Positions 43,985-52,132 of a stretch of DNA of 64,000 nucleotides are shown piece after piece. Where the stretch lies: the NCBI RefSeq assembly GCF_033242365.1, contig NZ_BTHK01000002.1:62001-126000 (forward strand), given 5' to 3'. Below the pieces are notes generated by a model. The model was not told the origin of the DNA. It ran no database searches and saw nothing but the letters and a program-made list of their open reading frames with translations. The DNA comes from Lachnoanaerobaculum sanguinis (GTDB taxonomy: Bacteria; Bacillota; Clostridia; Lachnospirales; Lachnospiraceae). Position numbers and translations under genes: made by a program. Each line of letters opens with the position of its first letter. Positions within the stretch are counted from its first letter, which is position 1.

Positions 43985-44188
43985 GAGGATACTCTCCTTA
44001 AGGCTATAGAGATTGCAGGTAATGATGCACTGCAAAAGGGAATTGAGGTTGAGCGAAGGGGACTTGGAACACCGGCAACAAGAGCATGTATTATAGAAAA
44101 TTTGATTTCCAAGGATTTTATAGAGTTTGCATGGTTTATATGGGAAGTAGGTTATGCAGGAATTACGCAACTAAAATGGAACTTATAA
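43985..44188 (+). pseudogene. DNA topoisomerase III (topB) remnant
   Basis: A 67-codon fragment without start. It reads EDTLLKAIEIAG then RRGLGTPATRACIIENLI, the conserved C-terminal core of TopB-type topoisomerases, then departs from the family (FIEFAWFIWEVGY) and stops. Topoisomerase III genes are common on integrative conjugative elements, so this fits with tnpW and the relaxase-like remnant. Confidence 0.8.
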
Positions 44189-44511
44189 AAATAGTATAAA
44201 AACAAAAGAACAGAATTTAAGGAGTTATAGTAAGGCATACAGATAGTTTCATTGGAGTGAGTGTCAGCGTTGAAAAAATGTTTACTGCTTATGAGATTGG
44301 AACACTAATTCTTAAGATAGCTGAGTATTTTGATATTTCAACTTTCGGTTATAATGTAATGAAGTTGTAAAAGTAAAAAAATGGTGGCGGTAATTGTAGA
44401 GGATAAGGTAAGGTTATATAAAGGATGCAGTGGAAAAGAATTATAAAAATGATATATATTGTGTTGTATAATGTAGTAGAATTATTAGAGACTAAGTATG
44501 GAGGATGTGTT
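44189..44511. other. Non-coding stretch with decayed sequence before relB
   Basis: 323 bases. It contains one short open stretch to 44369 (ending ILKIAEYFDISTFGYNVMKL) that looks like another decayed protein end, and a candidate -10 TATAAT at 44467-44472 for the relB gene without a clear -35. Nothing else seen. Confidence 0.5.
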
Positions 44512-44766
44512 ATGGTACAGGTTAAAATATTAGTAGATGATAATATTAAAAGGGAGGCGGAAAAGATATTTGATGATATCGGCATCAGTATGTCTACAGC
44601 AATTAATATTTATTTAAAAGCCGTAGTACGTGAAAATCGTATACCTTTTGAACTATCAGCCGATCCTTTTTATTCAGATGCAAATATGTCAAGAATTAGA
44701 GAGTCTATCAGACAGGTAAGAGATGGTGAAAAGGAATTGACTGAGCATGAAATTGAAAATAAATAA
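44512..44766 (+). CDS. RelB/DinJ-type antitoxin, orphan
   Basis: An 84-residue protein with the ribbon-helix-helix pattern of RelB/DinJ antitoxins: MVQVKILVDDNIKREAEKIF then GISMSTAINIYLKAVVREN (about 25-43). GGAGG lies seven bases before ATG 44512. No YafQ/RelE-type toxin follows; a terminator and a convergent gene do. It is therefore an orphan antitoxin, either the survivor of a pair or one acting against a toxin elsewhere. Confidence 0.9.
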   Translation: MVQVKILVDDNIKREAEKIFDDIGISMSTAINIYLKAVVRENRIPFELSADPFYSDANMSRIRESIRQVRDGEKELTEHEIENK

Positions 44767-44773
44767 AAGAAAC

Positions 44774-44811
44774 AAGGACATCATACTAGAAAACGGTACG
44801 ATGTCCTTTTT
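44774..44811. terminator. Bidirectional terminator between relB and the PAP2 gene
   Basis: AAGGACATC (44774-44782) pairs with GATGTCCTT (44800-44808), with T-rich runs on both sides. Confidence 0.8.
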
Positions 44812-44812
44812 G

Positions 44813-45481
44813 TTAAACTCTTATATTCTCTCTGTTATCATGGCTGATTGGCCAAGGTATCTTAGCGTAGATAAGCTGATATATAACATATGAGAGTATT
44901 GTTGCTCCGACAACATCCAGGAATGAATGCTGCTTTAGGAACAATGTCGAAAGGCATATTGAAATCATAATAATGAATGAAATCGCTTTTACTTTCATAT
45001 TGTTATAAAAGAATCTTGATCTCAATATGGCCACATGTGTAGCGATTGAGTTGAAAACATGAATACTTGGGAACACATTTGTATTGGTATCTGTTTTATA
45101 TATAAAGGCTACCAGATGTGTAAAAATATTCTTGTTCGGATCAAGGTTGACAGGTCTTAAGTCTGTTCCGTTTGGGAATATCTGGCAAATAAAGAGCGAT
45201 ATACTCATTCCGAGTGCGAGATACAGCCCGAATCTGTAAAACTCATCTACATCTTTAAAGAAGAAGAAAATCAGTACAGATGCTACGTAGATGAACCATA
45301 TAAAGTACGGTATAATAAAATATTCATTGAATGGAATAATATCGTCCACCCATGTATGTAAGACATGATACTCATGTGTTATAGTTCTTTCCAGATACAT
45401 ATACCATGGTAGATATATGAATGTATATAAGAAAACCCATGCATGTCTGTATTTCTTTAATATTTCATGTATTCTTTTCAT
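44813..45481 (-). CDS. PAP2-family membrane phosphatase
   Basis: A 222-residue protein with about six membrane segments. PAP2 motifs are visible in modified form: NGTDLRP (motif 1 end), FPSIHVFNS (motif 2) and STLFLKQHSFLDVVG (motif 3, His and Asp). Such enzymes dephosphorylate undecaprenyl diphosphate or lipid phosphates. AGGAGA precedes the start. It is unrelated to the toxin-antitoxin genes around it, though it could recycle the lipid carrier of the polysaccharide operon. Confidence 0.88.
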   Translation of the reverse strand: MKRIHEILKKYRHAWVFLYTFIYLPWYMYLERTITHEYHVLHTWVDDIIPFNEYFIIPYFIWFIYVASVLIFFFFKDVDEFYRFGLYLALGMSISLFICQIFPNGTDLRPVNLDPNKNIFTHLVAFIYKTDTNTNVFPSIHVFNSIATHVAILRSRFFYNNMKVKAISFIIMISICLSTLFLKQHSFLDVVGATILSYVIYQLIYAKIPWPISHDNRENIRV

Positions 45482-45635
45482 AATGTCTCCTAAAATTAAA
45501 TTGCGTTATGTTTAAGATTCGTCTATAGATTGTATAGCTATATGAAAAATAATTCAAGCGAATTGGAAAAACAGATATTACAATTTATTGAAGAAACTTA
45601 AATTATAAATGTAATATAATTATATATATGCATTC

Positions 45636-45665
45636 TGCACCGAATATTATATAATAATAGGTGCA
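45636..45665. promoter_or_regulatory. Candidate operator/promoter of the AbiE pair
   Basis: TGCACC (45636-45641) and GGTGCA (45660-45665) are perfect inverted half sites 18 bases apart, and a -10 TATAAT (45650-45655) lies between them. AbiEi antitoxins are known to repress by binding inverted repeats in their promoter. Confidence 0.65.
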
Positions 45666-45681
45666 AAGGAGGGCTGATATT

Positions 45682-46290
45682 ATGAATGCTAAGCAGAAAA
45701 TTATAGATAGAATAGATATGATGGAATCGAAGGACGTTTTTATAGCAAATGATTTTTTTGATATTGCCGGATATGAGACTATAAAAAGCGTATTAAATCG
45801 TCTGGTACTGTCTAAAGAAATAAAACGTATTATTAACGGAATTTATTATAAGCCTAAATATATCGAGTATATTGGTGAGTATGAGGCACCATCAGTTAAT
45901 GAAGTGGCTAAAGCTATAGCACGAAAATATAATTGGACTATTGCACCGTCAGGAAATACAGCTCTTAATTTATTGGGTTTATCTACGCAAGTTCCTGCTA
46001 AATGGACATATATTTCCGATGGAAGATATGTAAATTTTAGTTTTGACAATGTAACTATAGAATTTAAACATAGAAATAATGGTGAAATTTCAAATATGTC
46101 CACACTTACAGCAATGGTTATACAGGCAATTAAAGCCTTAGGAAAAGGAAATATAACGTCAGAACAGGTACAATATTTAAGTGAAAAACTGTCAAAAGAA
46201 GAAAAAGAGGAACTTTTAAAAGATGCCAGATATACCAGTGTATGGATATATGATATTATCAGAAAGATAAGTGAGGTGAAAAATGTTTGA
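45682..46290 (+). CDS. AbiEi-type antitoxin/transcriptional regulator (DUF6088-like)
   Basis: A 202-residue protein with an N-terminal winged helix (KQKIIDRIDMMESKDVFIANDFFDIA, then RLVLSKEIKRIINGIYYKP, about 4-58) and a C-terminal domain with GNTALNLLGLSTQVP. This is the AbiEi/DUF6088 architecture of type IV toxin-antitoxin systems. AAGGAGGG lies before ATG 45682. It overlaps the toxin gene by eight bases. It should repress its own operon through the inverted repeat just upstream. Confidence 0.88.
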   Translation: MNAKQKIIDRIDMMESKDVFIANDFFDIAGYETIKSVLNRLVLSKEIKRIINGIYYKPKYIEYIGEYEAPSVNEVAKAIARKYNWTIAPSGNTALNLLGLSTQVPAKWTYISDGRYVNFSFDNVTIEFKHRNNGEISNMSTLTAMVIQAIKALGKGNITSEQVQYLSEKLSKEEKEELLKDARYTSVWIYDIIRKISEVKNV

Positions 46291-47281
46291 GTATAATTAT
46301 ATTCCGCAAAAAGATCTGGAACAAATAATAAGAAATGCTGCACAGAAAAGTGGAGTAAATGAAGCTATTATAGAAAAAGACTATTGGGTATGCTTTGTAC
46401 TTAACTATCTTTTTTCAATAAGTAAGTGGAAAGATGTACTGACTTTCAAAGGAGGAACAAGTCTTTCAAAATGCTTTAATGTAATACAAAGATTTTCTGA
46501 GGATATAGATTTAATATTGGATTGGAGAGCAATAGGGTATGGAATTAATGAGCCGTGGGAAGAACGTTCAAATACAAAACAAGATAAGTTTAATAAAGAA
46601 TCAAATCAAAAGACTGAAGAATTTTTAAAAGGATGTTTATTACCACAAATGGAAGAAGATTTTAAAGAGATAATTGGAATCGATTTTAAACTCAGCATAT
46701 ATGAAAAAGACCCCCAAACTATATTTTTTGAATATCCAAAAAGCTATCAATCATCGTATTTGATACAGTCTATAAGACTTGAAATTGGCGCTCTTGCAGC
46801 ATGGTCACCTTCAGAAGTTATTGGTATAGTACCGGATCTGTATAAGTCATATCCGGTACTGTTTAAAGGTAGCTTTATAGAAGTTAGAACCGTACGTCCG
46901 GAAAGGACATTTTGGGAAAAAGCCACCATCTTACATCATGAGGCAAATAGACCACGAGAACTTGCTATACCAAAAAGGTATGCAAGGCATTATTATGACT
47001 TGTTCTGTATGTCAAACTCAATTTATAAAGATAAAGCTTTTCAGAACAAAGATCTTTTGGATAAAGTTGTAAAGTTTAAACAGAAATTTTATCCTAGAAA
47101 ATGGGCTAAATATGAAGACGCAAGTTTTGACGCCATAAAGTTGGTACCGGAAGAGTACAGATTAAAAGAAATAGAGCTTGATTATAAAAACATGGAAGAA
47201 ATGTTTTTCGCAGAACCGCCGAGTTTTGATAAAGTAATGCAAGGCATATTATCGCTTGAGAAAGAAATACATAATTTATAG
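46283..47281 (+). CDS. AbiEii/AbiGii-type nucleotidyltransferase toxin
   Basis: A 332-residue nucleotidyltransferase-like protein. LTFKGGTSLSKCF (53-65) with RFSEDIDLIL (70-79) is the GSx-D-x-D catalytic pattern of the AbiEii family; YWVCFVLNYLF and FWEKATILHHEANR are further family marks. AbiEii toxins are thought to act as NTP transferases on tRNA or related targets, causing abortive phage infection. It is coupled to the AbiEi gene by an eight-base overlap with GAGGTGAA upstream of the ATG. A bidirectional terminator closes it. Confidence 0.92.
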   Translation: MFEYNYIPQKDLEQIIRNAAQKSGVNEAIIEKDYWVCFVLNYLFSISKWKDVLTFKGGTSLSKCFNVIQRFSEDIDLILDWRAIGYGINEPWEERSNTKQDKFNKESNQKTEEFLKGCLLPQMEEDFKEIIGIDFKLSIYEKDPQTIFFEYPKSYQSSYLIQSIRLEIGALAAWSPSEVIGIVPDLYKSYPVLFKGSFIEVRTVRPERTFWEKATILHHEANRPRELAIPKRYARHYYDLFCMSNSIYKDKAFQNKDLLDKVVKFKQKFYPRKWAKYEDASFDAIKLVPEEYRLKEIELDYKNMEEMFFAEPPSFDKVMQGILSLEKEIHNL

Positions 47282-47290
47282 CATAAACAA

Positions 47291-47314
47291 AAAAGCACTG
47301 TTATCAGTGCTTTT
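47291..47314. terminator. Bidirectional terminator between AbiE toxin and carboxypeptidase genes
   Basis: AAAAGCACTG/CAGTGCTTTT, a perfect ten-base stem with a TTAT loop. The right arm contains the stop and last codons of the convergent carboxypeptidase gene. Confidence 0.9.
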
Positions 47315-48764
47315 CTATTATATATTTCGCTTCTTCTTCACTTATGCCACAGTCTTTGGCACTCCATCCGCTTTTTAAAAGATTATATATTCGAAGTTCT
47401 CTGTCACTCAAATCACTTTTCCTGCTTGATAACTTTTTTTTTATTAAAATGATAATCAGCAGGAGAAGTAAAAAGCCTCCTACACAGGCTCCGACAATAA
47501 TATAGTTTATCTTCGGAATATTAAGTATTATATTTGTAAAGTTTTTGGTGGTGTTTTGTAAGCTGTTTTTATTATTGTTTGCAGCAACACTTTCTTCTGT
47601 ATTGTTATCATTGGCAACATAGTTTTCATTTTTCTTTGCCACTATATCCACAGATCCTATAGGATAGTCGTTATAAGTATAATCTACCTTGCAAAGTGCG
47701 GACGAACCTGAATTTTCTTCAAAGTTTACCGTTGACTTGATATCGTTTATATCGGCATCATTCGGCAATGATATTGATGCATTATCGTCAGGCTCTATAG
47801 TATACTCGTTAAAATCAGGTATCAGTGAGATATTACTTGAAAAATTTGTGTTAATATCTGTAGAATTCAGCTTTATATTTTTAAAGTTGGCAAAGCCGAA
47901 GTTCAATAATTCCTGAGTATCCGTATAATGTGTTTTATTTCCGTTAAGTACTACAGTAATAAGTCCTATACTGTCATTTCTTGCATATGTCACCAGTGTA
48001 TTTCCTGCCAGTGAAGTATAACCGGTTTTACCGCAGATTGCGTTCTGATAGAAATTACCGGAGGTTTTTCTGAGCATGGAGTGATGATTGTACAAGGTTT
48101 GTCCGGTAGGGACTCTGCTTGTAGGCGGTAAATTGTAGTATGTAGCGGAATCTATTTCCGTAACCGTAGGATTTTTAAAAGCCGCACGGCTTATTAAAGC
48201 ATAATCATATGCGCTGGTATAGTGCTCAGGATCGTTTAATCCGCTTGGATTTGCGAAATGTGAGTCTGTACAGCCAAGACTTGCCGCTTTTTCATTCATC
48301 ATATTTGCAAATGCTTCAATGCTTCCTGCCGTATGTTCCGCCAAGGCATTTGCGGCTTCATTTGCCGATTGTAAAAGCATTGCATAGAGGCAGTCTCTTA
48401 CAGTAAGTGTATCTCCCACATCTATACCTGCACTTGATGAGCCGGGTTCGACATTAAATACTGCATTTTTTGAAAATGTAACCATATCGTCAAGATTACA
48501 ATTTTCCACTACTAAAAGGGCAGTCAAAATCTTGGTTATACTTGCCGGATAGTAATGTTCATGAATGTTCTTACCATAAAGTACAGCTCCCGAGTCGGCA
48601 TCCATAAGAATGGCACCTTCAGATAAAACATTTGTATCTACCGGCCAGTCAACATATGCAAACGACTGCATAGGGAGAGAGAGTATGGTTATAATTGTTA
48701 AAATAATTGTTAGAGTAATTTTTTTAAAGTTTTTAATTTTTGCGTTCATTACTATATTATGCAT
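47304..48764 (-). CDS. D-alanyl-D-alanine carboxypeptidase with C-terminal membrane anchor
   Basis: A 486-residue penicillin-binding protein of the DacA/S11 type, trimming pentapeptides outside the membrane. The signal peptide is followed by SITK (S75-K78), SAN (133-135) and CGKTG (KTG 246-248). Unlike PBP5, the protein ends not in an amphipathic helix but in a true membrane segment (about 415-440, YIIVGACVGGFLLLLLIIIL) and a cytoplasmic tail of about 45 residues reading SDRELRIYNLLKSGWSAKDC, which looks like a small helical domain. Neither ATG 48764 nor 48749 has a visible binding site; the second gives a more usual signal peptide. Confidence 0.9.
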   Translation of the reverse strand: MHNIVMNAKIKNFKKITLTIILTIITILSLPMQSFAYVDWPVDTNVLSEGAILMDADSGAVLYGKNIHEHYYPASITKILTALLVVENCNLDDMVTFSKNAVFNVEPGSSSAGIDVGDTLTVRDCLYAMLLQSANEAANALAEHTAGSIEAFANMMNEKAASLGCTDSHFANPSGLNDPEHYTSAYDYALISRAAFKNPTVTEIDSATYYNLPPTSRVPTGQTLYNHHSMLRKTSGNFYQNAICGKTGYTSLAGNTLVTYARNDSIGLITVVLNGNKTHYTDTQELLNFGFANFKNIKLNSTDINTNFSSNISLIPDFNEYTIEPDDNASISLPNDADINDIKSTVNFEENSGSSALCKVDYTYNDYPIGSVDIVAKKNENYVANDNNTEESVAANNNKNSLQNTTKNFTNIILNIPKINYIIVGACVGGFLLLLLIIILIKKKLSSRKSDLSDRELRIYNLLKSGWSAKDCGISEEEAKYIIEKH

Positions 48765-48954
48765 CTATTGTTTAAAATAGTAAAGTAAAGAATTATGAAT
48801 ATTTTAAAATGATAATATGATATAATTTAATACAATTGTGTATTGCTAGTATTCAAAAGACATATTATAATGGGAATGTTGCATGCGATGTTTCAAATGA
48901 GATATCGCCATTTTTATGTAAGTAATGGTTATTGCTTTTGTGAAAGGGAAAAAT

Positions 48955-50325
48955 ATGAAATATGATGTAATGATAATCGGGGCAGGTCCCGGAGGTATTT
49001 TCTCGGCTTATGAACTCATAAATCAGGACAGCTCACTGAAAATTGCGGTTTTTGAGTACGGTAATCCGCTTGAGAAAAGACATTGTCCAATAGATGGAGA
49101 CAAGATTAAGTCTTGCATCAATTGTAAGAGCTGCGGAATCATGAACGGTTTTGGTGGTGCAGGAGCATTTTCTGACGGAAAGTACAATATTACCAATGAG
49201 TTTGGTGGTACTTTGCATGAATATATCGGAAAGAAAAAAGCCATTGAACTTATGAACTATGTAGACGGAATCAATGTAAAGTACGGCGGCGGAAAGACCA
49301 AGCTTTATTCTACAGCAAATTCAGATATTAAGAGACTTTGTTTACAAAACAATTTGCATTTATTGGATGCAAGTGTTCGTCATTTGGGAACTGATATCAA
49401 CTATGAAGTTCTTCAAAATATGTATACAGATTTAAAGGATAAGGTGGAGTTTTTCTTTAACACACCTATTGTCAAAATAGAAAAGCTGGATGCAGGATAT
49501 AAGTTATATACAAAGCAGGGTGAAGAATTCACCGGTGATAAATGTATAGTATCCGTAGGTAGAAGCGGAAGTAAATGGATGGAGCAGACCTGTAAGGAGT
49601 TAAAAATACCTACAAAGTCAAATCGTGTGGATATCGGTGTAAGAGTTGAGCTTCCTGCCGAGATTTTCAGACATCTTACAGATGAGCTTTATGAGAGTAA
49701 GATTGTTTACAGAACGGAGAAGTACCAGGATTTGGTAAGAACTTTCTGTATGAATCCTAAAGGTGCCGTAGTTAATGAGAATACAAACGGTATTGTTACA
49801 GTAAACGGACACAGCTATGAGGATCCGGCGCTTCAAACAGAGAATACAAACTTTGCATTGCTTGTATCAAAGCATTTTACAGAGCCGTTCAAAGACAGTA
49901 ACGGATATGGTGAGAGTATCGCCAGACTTTCAAACATGCTTGGTGGCGGTGTAATGGTTCAAAGATTCGGAGACCTTATCAGAGGTCAAAGAAGTAGTGC
50001 AGGTAGACTTAACAAGTCATTTATGACACCTACACTCAGTGCTACACCGGGAGATTTGTCTTTGGTTATTCCTAAGAGAATTTTGGACGATATCATTGAG
50101 ATGATTTATGCTCTTGATAAGATTGCACCGGGAACTGCAGGTGATGAAACTTTACTTTATGGTGTAGAGGTTAAGTTCTACAACATGGAAGTGGAGCTTG
50201 ATAAAAATCTTGAGACTCTTCACAAGGATCTTTATGTAATCGGTGACGGCAGCGGTGTTACTCACTCACTTTCACATGCTTCGGCAAGCGGTGTGTTTGT
50301 AGCAAGGCATATATTGGGAAGATAA
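48955..50325 (+). CDS. FAD-dependent dehydrogenase, COG2509 family
   Basis: A 456-residue flavoprotein. The dinucleotide motif VMIIGAGPGGIFSAYEL (residues 5-21) opens the protein, and the family-specific CPIDGDKIKSCINCKSCGI and GFGGAGAFSDGK segment follows (about 44-76). The end has LYVIGDGSGVTHSLSHASAS, the FAD-binding return. Several conserved cysteines could hold a cluster or act in redox. The function of COG2509 is not established. ATG 48955 follows GAAAGGGAA. It stands alone with a terminator about 100 bases downstream. Confidence 0.9.
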   Translation: MKYDVMIIGAGPGGIFSAYELINQDSSLKIAVFEYGNPLEKRHCPIDGDKIKSCINCKSCGIMNGFGGAGAFSDGKYNITNEFGGTLHEYIGKKKAIELMNYVDGINVKYGGGKTKLYSTANSDIKRLCLQNNLHLLDASVRHLGTDINYEVLQNMYTDLKDKVEFFFNTPIVKIEKLDAGYKLYTKQGEEFTGDKCIVSVGRSGSKWMEQTCKELKIPTKSNRVDIGVRVELPAEIFRHLTDELYESKIVYRTEKYQDLVRTFCMNPKGAVVNENTNGIVTVNGHSYEDPALQTENTNFALLVSKHFTEPFKDSNGYGESIARLSNMLGGGVMVQRFGDLIRGQRSSAGRLNKSFMTPTLSATPGDLSLVIPKRILDDIIEMIYALDKIAPGTAGDETLLYGVEVKFYNMEVELDKNLETLHKDLYVIGDGSGVTHSLSHASASGVFVARHILGR

Positions 50326-50426
50326 ATATATAGCAAAGATATATTTAAAAATTCCATAACATTATCGATAAAACAAATAAATCAAAATAATTAATATAAA
50401 AAAGCTATAAAAAATCGGATTTTTTT

Positions 50427-50458
50427 GGTATAGGTACACAAAACCTATACCTTTTTTA
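50427..50458 (+). terminator. Intrinsic terminator
   Basis: GGTATAGGT pairs perfectly with ACCTATACC around ACACAAA, then TTTTTTT, 100 bases after the COG2509 gene and 58 before the next start. Confidence 0.9.
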
Positions 50459-50515
50459 GTATACAAAAATATTTTTTAGTGATAGAATTATATAAAAATG
50501 TTTCAGGAGGAAATT

Positions 50516-50995
50516 ATGAATATCAAAAGTGAAATCAGTGTGGACAAGGTTAGACAGGATGCGGAGGACAATTACAGAAACGGATACTTCTGTTGCGAAG
50601 CGCTCATGGCGGCAGTTGTAGACAATTTTGAACTTGATGTTCCGAGAGAAGTTATCGCAATGTCATCAGGTATGGCTGTCGGAGCAGGTAAGAGCGGATG
50701 TATGTGCGGTGCTCTAAACGGAGGTATTATGGCTCTCGGTATGATTTTTGGTAGAACCGAGCAGAACGGTCCGAAAGATCCAAAGGTAGTAAAGTGTATG
50801 GAGCTCACCCATGAATTACATGACTACTTCAGAGATGCAAACGGCAAGCATTCAAACTGCTGTAGAGTTCTTACAAGAGAATTTGATATGGGTGCCGGAG
50901 AGCACAAGGAGCAGTGTATCAGATTTACAGGAATTGCCGCAAAGAAGGTGGCTGAGATTATTGTTAGAGAAAAGGGATTGAAGAATATAGATTAA
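50516..50995 (+). CDS. C_GCAxxG_C_C family protein
   Basis: A 159-residue cysteine-rich redox protein of the C_GCAxxG_C_C family, which often lies beside redox enzymes in anaerobes. Core motifs: GYFCCEALMAAV (about 19-30), GKSGCMCGALNGGIMALG (about 59-76), SNCCRVL and EQCIRFTG. It probably binds a metal cluster or exchanges thiols. AGGAGG lies five bases before ATG 50516. It is followed after 12 bases by a TDT transporter gene. Confidence 0.88.
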   Translation: MNIKSEISVDKVRQDAEDNYRNGYFCCEALMAAVVDNFELDVPREVIAMSSGMAVGAGKSGCMCGALNGGIMALGMIFGRTEQNGPKDPKVVKCMELTHELHDYFRDANGKHSNCCRVLTREFDMGAGEHKEQCIRFTGIAAKKVAEIIVREKGLKNID

Positions 50996-51007
50996 TAAGG
51001 GGTAGTT

Positions 51008-51967
51008 ATGAGTTTTTTAAAAAGGGTGCCTTTACCTTTATGCGGAGTGGCATTGGGGCTTGCGGCACTTGGGAATCTTCTTGCGGCTTACAGTCCTTAT
51101 TTGAAGATACTTTGCGGAGTTTTGGCATTTGTAGGAATATTGTTTGTAACATGTAAGTATTTAACCATGTCTGATGCTTTTGTAACGGATATGAAAAATC
51201 CGGTGACTGCAAGTGTATCGGGAACATATACCATGGCTTTGATGCTTCTTGCAGGTTATATTAAGCCTATATTACCTGTATTTGCAATGATTCTCTGGTA
51301 TGTGGCTATTATCTTACATTTTGTACTGATAGTTTATTTTACTTTGAATTTTATTTTAAAGATTAAAATACCTGATGATTTGATGAAGGTAGTTGCAAGC
51401 TATTTTATCGTATATGTTGGAATAGTGGTTGCTTCAGTTACTGCACCGGCTTTTAATAATATAGCACTTGGACAGATTTGCTTTTGGATAGGATTCATTC
51501 TTTACATTCCTCTTTTCTTCTATGTATCTTTCAGATATATAAAGCTTGGAAATAAGAAGATTGAAGCAAAGGCACTTGCATGTATCTATGCCGCACCTGC
51601 AAGTCTTTGTGTTGCCGGATATATCAGTTCTTTTGAGCAAAAGAATGCAGAGTTTTTGTCAATATTGTATGACTTTTCATTTGTGTCGTATTTGATTGCT
51701 GTACTTGTAATACTTGATGTTTTTAAAAATTATACAGCTGATAAGAAAAAACACAGATTTTATCCAAGCTATGCAGGATTTACATTTCCATTTGTTATCA
51801 GTGCAATAGCAGGAAAACAATTTTACATGGTAAGTAAAAGTATAGAACATATTAGATGGGGGATTTATCCGGGTATATTATTTGTGAATGTACAAATTAT
51901 AATTGCAATTATCTTAATGTTGTTTACAGCAATAAAGTTTGCAATTCATGTTTTCTCAAAAGAATAA
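51008..51967 (+). CDS. TDT family transporter (TehA/SLAC1-like)
   Basis: A 319-residue protein with ten predicted membrane helices and the opening PLPLCGVALGLAALGNLLAAY typical of the TDT (tellurite-resistance/dicarboxylate transporter, SLAC1-like anion channel) family. A conserved aromatic gate is probably in KQFYMVSKSIEH. Substrate is unknown; relatives carry sulfite, malate or chloride. Co-transcribed with the C_GCAxxG_C_C gene. Confidence 0.88.
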   Translation: MSFLKRVPLPLCGVALGLAALGNLLAAYSPYLKILCGVLAFVGILFVTCKYLTMSDAFVTDMKNPVTASVSGTYTMALMLLAGYIKPILPVFAMILWYVAIILHFVLIVYFTLNFILKIKIPDDLMKVVASYFIVYVGIVVASVTAPAFNNIALGQICFWIGFILYIPLFFYVSFRYIKLGNKKIEAKALACIYAAPASLCVAGYISSFEQKNAEFLSILYDFSFVSYLIAVLVILDVFKNYTADKKKHRFYPSYAGFTFPFVISAIAGKQFYMVSKSIEHIRWGIYPGILFVNVQIIIAIILMLFTAIKFAIHVFSKE

Positions 51968-51976
51968 AGAGATTTT

Positions 51977-52010
51977 AAAAGATTGTTTGCATCGACAAGC
52001 AGTCTTTTTT
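51977..52010 (+). terminator. Intrinsic terminator after the TDT gene
   Basis: AAAAGATTGTTTG pairs with CAAGCAGTCTTTT (two G-T pairs), six-base loop, T tail. Confidence 0.85.
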
Positions 52011-52040
52011 ATATTCAAAGATGCAAAAATATATTTTATA

Positions 52041-52049
52041 TGCTATAAT
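52041..52049 (+). promoter_or_regulatory. Extended -10 promoter of glnN
   Basis: TGCTATAAT is an extended -10 without a good -35, leaving a leader of about 77 bases before glnN. Confidence 0.5.
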
Positions 52050-52132
52050 TTTTGCGAAAACTTAAGGGGAGAGAAATTACCGTAAAAGTTTATTTTATGT
52101 ATTAGGCTTTGCTTAGATTTTGAAAGGTGTAT

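Noticed and set aside
44263..44369. Small gene ending in ILKIAEYFDIS
   Set aside because: No start signal, no recognisable family and decayed surroundings; recorded only as part of the non-coding stretch.
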